Source: Megaleporinus macrocephalus (taxonomy: Eukaryota > Chordata > Actinopteri > Characiformes > Anostomidae). Taken from it: a stretch of 64,000 nt of DNA. Positions 57,701 to 64,000 of the stretch are shown here, piece by piece. A program made the translations under genes and the position numbers. Below the pieces are notes generated by a model that saw nothing but the letters and a program-made list of their open reading frames with translations, was not told the DNA's origin and made no database searches. The stretch covers positions 4,632,263 through 4,696,262 of the forward strand of contig CM038715.1 in assembly GCA_021613375.1 (NCBI GenBank), written 5' to 3'. How positions within the stretch are numbered: position 1 is the stretch's first letter; each line of letters opens with the position of its first letter.

Positions 57701-60363
57701 CAACCAGCTAAACCACCGGTGGCGTGCTGCAGTGGGCGGGAACAAGCCGTGACGCAGTCTCTCTCTACCTAGAGCGTCTCAGTAATCTGTTTTATGAGGA
57801 GAGATGAGGAGAGAACACTGATACTTACACAGCTGCTACCTAGACAGCCTACTTACACACTCACTAGATTTTGAGACAGACCCAATGTATCAATTTGTCC
57901 CCTAGTTTCCTTAAATTCAAGGCAGCAAACGTAACTCGAATAAAAAACATAAAAGAAAAGAGGTTTAGTACTAGACTGATCTTTTGTATAACTGCTGATA
58001 GTCTGTGAATCATCAATATGATCTAACTCAAGGTATCACGCTACCAGGTGAATGTAATGCTCAGTAAGGTTCAGGTGAAAGTAAAGTTTCACTCTTTTGG
58101 CTGTGAAACACTCAATAATTGCATATGTAGAGTGTTGTTTGTCGCTGTCATACTGCAAAATAAACATTTGAGGTATCTGAAGTGAGTTACTAGTGATTTG
58201 CAGCTTGTAGTTAATTCTGTGACCTGTTTTTCTTTATTTCTAAAAATACTATATGGTCACCCACTACTACCTGCTGAGATCTAGCAGGAACTCTGTAGGC
58301 TCTAAGTTGCTTCGTAACAACAGACAAACCTATTTCTTCACAAATGTTAAGAATGGATCCAAGAGTGCGTACACACAGTGACTTATAATGATAATTAATA
58401 ACCTGAAATAAAAGAGAAATGGAGAACATCTTCTCTCAGAGGACAAATCAGTTGATGTGAGCTAGTGAATGAAAAGTGCTGCAGTTTCTGCAGTTCTCTG
58501 TGGATGCCCCATATGCAGAGCACTGGTATGGGTCAGTATCATTCCTGGGAGTTCATACAGGCAGGTCTGCAGTCACTTGATGCTGGCAAGAAATACAGAC
58601 TGAAGGTCTTGATTTATTAAAAATGTCATGCGGTACAAAAAGGCCTGAAGTGTGAGGACAGTTCAAAGTTGAACAGAAATACAGGTCAGGTCTAACAGAG
58701 CAATACCAGACGTGAACATCCAGATCACAGTCCCACTCTTGACTGGAATACTTTCTATCAAACAGGCAATTCGGCCACATCATGGTTGCAAAAGCACACA
58801 ACCAAGTTTCTCAAGCAAAGCCATAAAAACCCCACCTAAAGACGAAGTGTTGTTGATCCAGAGCACAACATTTGCACTGTGACATCTGCTAAGCAAATAA
58901 ATAATCTGATGCAATAATCACTGGGTTTATAAATAACTCAACAATGCCAGGACTCGAGCTGGACATCTGCTTCCCTCAGTCAGTGAGTCCATGCGAAGCC
59001 CATGGAAGTTTGAGCTCTGGAGTTTACCCATTTCAGAAGTTAGGAAGCCTGGATCTCTGCCAAGCTCTGGGTCGTTTCAGGGCTCGATCAAGGTTGATAT
59101 AAAAACATGATTAAGTCTGTCAGTTAGCCAAAGGTATCTTGGTACTTTTTCAGGAAGGGAACTTGTGCAGATATCCGCTGTGCTTCCGGACTTCTTTACT
59201 TTTAATGCAAGTCAATGGAAACTGATTTATTAAGCTGTTTTGGAGCGTTTCTATTGGTCTATTAATCATGGAAAATTCCCATAATGTAAACAGCAGCTGC
59301 TGCATTCAAATGATGTAAAAAAATGTTTTACTTTGGACAGCGGCGTTATAATACTGGTGCAAGTATGAGCGTGAGAAGGGCTTTCCCACCATATATGAAT
59401 TTTGGAAAGCTTTGATTATAATTAAGGGTGTTTTCACACCAGCACTAGTTATTCCGGTTAAAATTCCTGGTTCGTTTGGTGTGGTTCGTTTTGGCGGGTG
59501 TGAAAACAGTAATCACACTCGGGTGCGGACCAAAACAACCGCACCAAGATCTTCGAGAGGAGGTGGTCTCAGTCTGATTCTAAACGAACTCCAGTTTGTT
59601 TGTGGTGAGAACATGATCCGAACTCGATCCGACCCAAGTATTAGGTGTTCTCCACAAGTTTGATCTAAACATCTCCTGCAGCCAGGTGTGCTTTGCATTA
59701 TGGGATGCGGCAGATGGTGTAAACAGAGAACTGGAGAACTGTAATAGCTAACAGGGCGAGGACAATGAAGCGAGGTCTCTCTTGGACTAGCAGTGAGGGA
59801 CGTTGTCTACTTGATGTTTGGAGTGAGCTGGGTGGTCTGCAGGTGGACTGTAGTTTGGTTTATTATCAGATTATTATTACAGCTATGAACAGATGCTGTC
59901 TCTGCCGCTGCTCCGTGATACGCTCTACAAGAAATGTGCAGTAGTTTAGGAAAACCGGATCTTCTTCCTGTGTTTACTTTCTTGCTCACACGCCAGATAG
60001 CTCTGACCAATCAAAGGAGACGACGTGCTCACGTGGTTTGTTGGGGCGCATTTTGGTGTGTTTCGGTTTTTGCCTGTGAAAACAAACTTAACCGAGGAGG
60101 AAACGCTCAGAGTAAACAAACTCATTAACTGATCCAGACCAGAGAAACAAACTACAGGTGTGAAAACGCCCTTAGTTGCTGGTGTTCTTTTTTTTTTTTT
60201 ATCTTGTAGGCGTTCACCAGATTATTGACTGGTTAATGATAAGAGTTTGTACTCACAGTTCTGATGACTCTTGATCAAACTGTCTGAATCCAGCGCATGG
60301 TAGAAGTCATATGCTGAGCGGCCAATCAGGTCCTCTGGCCTGTGACCCATCAGCGCTCTCACC
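50213..60363 (-). CDS. epas1: HIF-2 alpha (endothelial PAS domain protein 1), exons 7-16, 5' end outside window
   Basis: Encodes the oxygen-regulated alpha subunit that pairs with ARNT in the nucleus and activates hypoxia-response genes. Ten exons join in frame to 1681 bp (559 residues plus stop). In order they give the end of PAS-B and the PAC motif ([39 protein letters not shown]), the N-terminal degradation site [12 protein letters not shown], the second site [17 protein letters not shown], a KRKR nuclear signal, and the C-terminal activation domain with YDCDVNVP and [13 protein letters not shown]1 rather than HIF1A is shown by MDGEDFQL, by [20 protein letters not shown] and by the exon layout matching human exons 7-16. 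bHLH and PAS-A lie beyond 64000. Both hydroxyl-acceptor prolines and the FIH asparagine are kept, so oxygen control is expected. Whether it is epas1a or epas1b is not settled. Confidence 0.96.
50954..51530. mobile_element. hAT-type MITE (577 bp) in epas1 intron 15
   Basis: The ends TAGAGATGG and CCATCTGTA are near-inverted and are flanked by ATTATAAC (50946-50953) and ACTATAAC (51531-51538), an 8-bp target duplication with one mismatch. Repeated GATCGGC and CCGATC motifs near both ends are typical of this fish hAT group. No transposase is encoded. Confidence 0.8.
52460..52621 (-). CDS. epas1: epas1 exon 15
   Basis: Encodes [20 protein letters not shown] through [20 protein letters not shown] to [10 protein letters not shown], a Ser/Gln/Pro-rich inhibitory or linker region of low conservation. 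Only its end resembles the human YQDYSLSSAHKVSG. The acceptor is ttgcag and the donor GCAG|gtcagt. Confidence 0.9.
52714..52825 (-). CDS. epas1: epas1 exon 14
   Basis: Encodes [20 protein letters not shown], then [17 protein letters not shown] and one base. MWKRMK matches the human LMWKRMKNL segment. The acceptor is tttcag and the donor GAAG|gtgcgt. Confidence 0.92.
52918..53044 (-). CDS. epas1: epas1 exon 13 (nuclear signal)
   Basis: Encodes [20 protein letters not shown], then [20 protein letters not shown] and PQ. LKRKRQ corresponds in place to the human LKLKRQ, part of the C-terminal nuclear localisation signal. The acceptor is gttacag and the donor CAG|gtaag. Confidence 0.92.
53149..53528 (-). 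CDS. epas1: epas1 exon 12 (second oxygen-degradation site)
   Basis: The largest exon here (380 bp). It opens [20 protein letters not shown], in which the LETLAP proline equals human Pro531, the main VHL-dependent degradation site. Later it has [20 protein letters not shown], a HIF-2-specific stretch. The acceptor is a CAGCAG tandem (53526-53531), so one Gln may be alternatively included. The donor is CACAG|gtaac. Confidence 0.94.
54139..54252 (-). CDS. epas1: epas1 exon 11
   Basis: A 38-codon exon encoding [20 protein letters not shown], then [18 protein letters not shown], matching the human [20 protein letters not shown] helix. Both junctions are phase 0. The acceptor is tctgcag and the donor CAG|gttagt. 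Confidence 0.92.
54354..54520 (-). CDS. epas1: epas1 exon 10
   Basis: Encodes [20 protein letters not shown] through [20 protein letters not shown] to SCST, a serine-rich linker with no fold. It aligns with the human NQNFEESSAYGKA and SSSSSCSTP ends. The donor is ACA|gtgtgt, non-consensus at +3 and after but in frame. Confidence 0.9.
54709..54791. repeat. (TA)n microsatellite in epas1 intron 9
   Basis: About 41 uninterrupted AT units between exons 9 and 10. Confidence 0.95.
55169..55267. mobile_element. Very short hAT-like MITE (99 bp)
   Basis: Starts CAGTGGTTCC and ends GGAATCACAG, flanked by CTCCAGAG (55161-55168) and CTCTAGAG (55268-55275). The ends plus an 8-bp near-duplication fit a minimal hAT derivative in epas1 intron 9. 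Confidence 0.6.
55534..55745 (-). CDS. epas1: epas1 exon 9 (first oxygen-degradation site)
   Basis: Encodes [20 protein letters not shown] through [20 protein letters not shown] to IIALDFG. The proline in LTQLAP is the equivalent of human EPAS1 Pro405, a target of PHD prolyl hydroxylases for VHL-mediated degradation. The donor is TTTG|gtcaga. The open frame runs on another 33 codons into the intron, but exon 10 joins exactly as in human at DFG, so the read-through is not taken as coding. Confidence 0.93.
56456..56603 (-). CDS. epas1: epas1 exon 8 (PAC motif)
   Basis: Encodes [20 protein letters not shown] and [20 protein letters not shown], then IVCINYVL. This is the end of PAS-B and the C-terminal associated motif, nearly unchanged from mammals. 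The acceptor is gtgcag and the donor CAG|gtaag. Confidence 0.95.
57282..57883 (+). mobile_element. MITE with GGGTGTGTCTCAAA termini, copy 1 (602 bp)
   Basis: The left end GGGTGTGTCTCAAACCCTA and the reverse-complemented right end GGGTCTGTCTCAAAATCTAG are inverted. The interior includes CTAAACCACCGGTGGCGTGC. An inverted second copy starts at 63715. No clear target duplication was seen, so the superfamily is open. Confidence 0.8.
59423..60174. mobile_element. MITE with TAAGGGTGTTTTCACACC termini (752 bp)
   Basis: The 18-bp ends (59423-59440 and 60157-60174) are inverted with one mismatch. The interior is relatively GC-rich and has inverted pieces such as GGTTCGTTTTGGCGGGTGTG. No transposase is encoded. 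Probably a Harbinger- or hAT-related MITE. Confidence 0.8.
60257..60363 (-). CDS. epas1: epas1 exon 7 (PAS-B)
   Basis: Encodes [20 protein letters not shown], then [15 protein letters not shown], with split codons at both ends (T|TG = Leu into exon 8). It corresponds to the human [20 protein letters not shown] segment. The acceptor is ttgcag and the donor AACT|gtgagt. Confidence 0.94.
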
Positions 60364-61799
60364 CTGCAAAACACAAATTATACACAGGTGAGTTATTTCC
60401 CACACTGACTTTGTTTGGCATCTGCAAAATGGAAATAACAGAAAAAGGTTATGACCTCTAATATATGGTGACGGGCTGGTGTCCTACATATTTTATATTT
60501 TTGTCCTGTCATCATTTAATGTTCACAGAATGTAAAGAGCACTTGATGTTTTCATTTTATTTTATTTTTTAATTTTTTGCCCACCACCACCCCCCTCTTC
60601 GAAGGACCAATGTTTCTTTATTTCTAGTATTACAAGTTCTCCTTTAGTATATGCAGTCATCGTGTAGAGGAAGAACAACAAACATACAAACAAATAGGAA
60701 TTAACCAAGGAGAATAAAGGATATTTTAAAAAAAATAAAAAAAAGAAAATTGGGAGAGATGAAAAAAACAAACAGACAAATCAACATAAGCATATGTACA
60801 AACAAACAAATTGACAAAAAAAAGAAAAAGAAAAAACAGGTTATAATATTTTTTTTCGCAGTTAATTTTTTTTTAGAAATGATGTCCACATGTTCTTCAC
60901 GTTACAGCAATATCACTACAGTCCAAACACAAAACTTTGTATCTCCATTTTTGTAACAGTTATGAAAAAAAAAAACTGTTGCCCGGTGTGTAGGTTTGTA
61001 TGGACCAAATAGAATTGTTATTAAAATTATTGTTACATTGACTAACATTAAAGTATATTTTTTCTTTCTCCTGTTAAGTTATCATTTTGGAGATATTAGG
61101 TTCCAACTGCAGCGATATGCTGTTTACAAGACAGTTTTGACAGCATCATCATGTCAGTGTGTTTACAGCACAGTGCAATTACAATATACCACAAGCAAAA
61201 ACCCAGCCCAGCCTCCACAAATCACGACTCTCCTCCACATCTTGAAGCCTGCTACTGAAAGACAGACCAAACAAGCAGTCCACAAGACGAAACCGTCCTG
61301 CTGACAGCCCGTGTAAACGTCTTTCCCCACCTTAGTACAAACTGATGACATGTGAGGCCAGTGTTATTTGAGTTTTTTATGTCTTTGTTATCTTTGATAT
61401 GTTTCCAGCATGTTCAGTAACAGATTGATAATCTTGTATACAGATGCAGGGCTCCTAACTTTTTCTGTGTGACTGATTTCGGGAACTTGGAAAGAGATGT
61501 TAGTCTTTACACACGCAAGTCAGCCTGTGAGCAAGATTAAAGGCAGCGCTGAAATGAGTGCCTCCATCATTAATCAAGACTGCATTTATCTCAGGGATTA
61601 ATATCCTCATCACGCTGTTGCTCCACTTGTGATTGCTACTGACCTCGTAGCAGGGGTCATCATGTTCCGAAAATTCCTGTGCTGCTGATTTAACTATCAA
61701 TAACAGCTACAGGACAAGCCCACCTCTCCTCTCCATTTGTCATATACTTACATAAAAACTTGTACACATTGTTATTACTGTCAAAAAAATAGGTATATA

Positions 61800-62410
<611 letters not shown>

Positions 62411-62478
<68 letters not shown>
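62411..62478. repeat. (GT)n microsatellite
   Basis: About 33 GT units starting directly at the right end of MITE copy B. Confidence 0.95.
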
Positions 62479-62480
<2 letters not shown>

Positions 62481-63714
62481 CTCTATATATATTTCTATAT
62501 ATAGGTAATTTCCTAATCTCTCCTGTAAACTCACCACTTGGTAGAAACTTTTCTTTAAACTAGACAATATGCACTTTGACTGCAACTGTATAAAACATCC
62601 ACTGCACCCATAATTTACTTTAAATATTTAGTCTTATATTCTTTGTATACGTAGTTTTATGTTCAGTGCATGAAAAATATCTGAGTTTAGGTTTTAAGAG
62701 TAGAGTTCGAAATAAATCAACAATATACTGCAAAACTTAATTTTCCTGATTTGGGAAGCTATTGATTTCATCTTTCTAAATCTCACATACCAGCACACGA
62801 CAGCCACAGTGGCGTGACAGTCATGCTGACTAAATCTAAACACTCACACGCCGGCGACAGAGCTGGACTAAGCCCCTCCCCTCTTGGTCAGCCCAGTCCG
62901 GGGGTTACGTAAGAGTGCAGCTGCTGCTCCCTGAAGGCTGCCAGAGGTCGAGCTACTCTAAACGACAGGCCTCATAATCACTTTCCCCTATTACAGAGAA
63001 TGATAACGACACAGGCAGCGCCATAACTACTGTGTCTCTCAGGGGATCAGCGATAAGAACTCCAGCCTTATCCCACACACACACATGACAAAGGTACATG
63101 AGCTGTTCATAAGAAAAAGATATTCATACAAACATGCATATATGAAACGATGTGTACATCGAAATAAAACTTCATATGAGTTTGTTCTTTTTCACTTTAT
63201 TTGCATGCTGCCCTTTGCAACGTGTTGAACGTTCCTTGATGAATTACCAACAGAAGCTGTTGAAATGACATGGTCTCATTGTGTTAAGTTCAGGTTAAGA
63301 TTTTAAGATTTTAAGTTTTTGCTTAAAGCACTATTTCTGAAATAGCAGGTTATGTTAAAACAGAGACCATCAATCGGTCAAGAGGTGTACATGCGCTTTT
63401 GGAAGTCACCCTGTACAGCCTGAAATAGTCATTCAGAAGTCAGAGAGGTCAGGTCAGACTTTGCAGGATATTTTTGGACCACCTCGTACGCCTTTGTGCT
63501 CAAAAAAGGGGGTCCGGCTCAATATTTAGGTCTCAATTGCAAAATCAACATAATGATGATAGAAAAAGGGTCTGGAGATCGACCAACAAAAGGGCTGGAG
63601 GAGCAGAAGGGGATCACCGAATTATGGAATTATGGAATAATCCACCTCCTAATATCAGATTTATTATAGAGTTAACAATGAGTTTTAAAAGTTTTCATTA
63701 AGGGGTTGAACTAA

Positions 63715-64000
63715 GGGTGTGTCTCAAACCCTAGTGAGTGTCTAAGTAGGCTGTCTAGGTAGCAGCTGTGTAAGTAGCAGCGTTCTCTCCTCATCTCTCC
63801 TCATAAAACAGATTACTGAGACGCTCTAGTTAGAGAGAGACTGCGTCACGGCTTGTTCCCGCCCACTGCAGCACGCCACCGGTGGTTTAGCTGGTTGCTA
63901 AGATACCGGCCACCATCCAAAACAATAGCCCGAGTCTTAAAGATCCGCTAGCATAAATGCTAATGGATCGAGTATAAAACTGCTAAATGGTGAAGGACTC
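63715..64000 (-). mobile_element. MITE with GGGTGTGTCTCAAA termini, copy 2 (partial)
   Basis: Matches the reverse complement of 57599-57883, with small changes, and is cut by the window edge. The two copies are inverted relative to each other, about 5.8 kb apart in the same gene. Confidence 0.88.

Larger units (their letters stand above)
56604..60256 (-). other. epas1: epas1 intron 7
   Basis: A 3.65-kb intron holding two MITEs (57282-57883 and 59423-60174). I see no other recognisable feature. Confidence 0.6.

Noticed and set aside
50213..60363. HIF-1 alpha or HIF-3 alpha instead of HIF-2 alpha
   Set aside because: MDGEDFQL after LAPYIP, the QWPPDSP segment and the exon pattern fit EPAS1. 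HIF-3 alpha forms usually lack a full C-terminal activation domain like YDCDVNVP.

Overview
This is nuclear DNA of a bony fish, about 62-65% A+T by eye. Two vertebrate genes with spliced structures lie head-to-tail on the minus strand, surrounded by teleost-type transposons (Tc1, hAT, Harbinger-like MITEs, L2/Rex/RTE-like LINE pieces) and long TA, CA and GA microsatellites. The repeat style suggests an otophysan fish such as a characin or catfish, but the sequence alone does not fix the species.

1-24130: a complete glutamate dehydrogenase gene (glud1), reading right to left. All 13 coding exons can be placed with intact frames and GT-AG junctions. They give a predicted 542-residue mitochondrial enzyme with its ATG at 23848 and its stop at 1174-1176. 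Exon 1 lies in a GC/CpG-rich promoter segment. The introns hold a 5'-truncated L2-like LINE with a minisatellite tail, several MITEs and one hAT element with a perfect 8-bp target duplication.

24130-47830: a gene-free interval in which I see only repeats. In order these are a (CAAGT)n-tailed LINE/SINE piece, a LINE with an inverted 5' segment, a duplicated block carrying a dead Tc1 transposon, four copies of one hAT family (three here, one in glud1), a decayed second Tc1, microsatellites, and a 2.7-kb, almost C-free tandem array (about 44340-47045).

47830-64000: the 3' two-thirds of a hypoxia-inducible factor 2-alpha gene (epas1), minus strand, exons 7 to 16 by human numbering. It runs from the PAS-B domain through both oxygen-dependent degradation prolines to the C-terminal transactivation domain and the stop at 50213-50215. 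Exons 1-6 (bHLH, PAS-A) lie beyond the right edge. Its introns carry further MITEs and microsatellites.

The two genes are neighbours with no shared reaction: one links glutamate to the TCA cycle, the other is an oxygen-regulated transcription factor. I found no prokaryotic-style system, CRISPR array or new gene cluster. The most unusual structure is the strand-asymmetric tandem array next to epas1, followed by the nested and duplicated transposon blocks.
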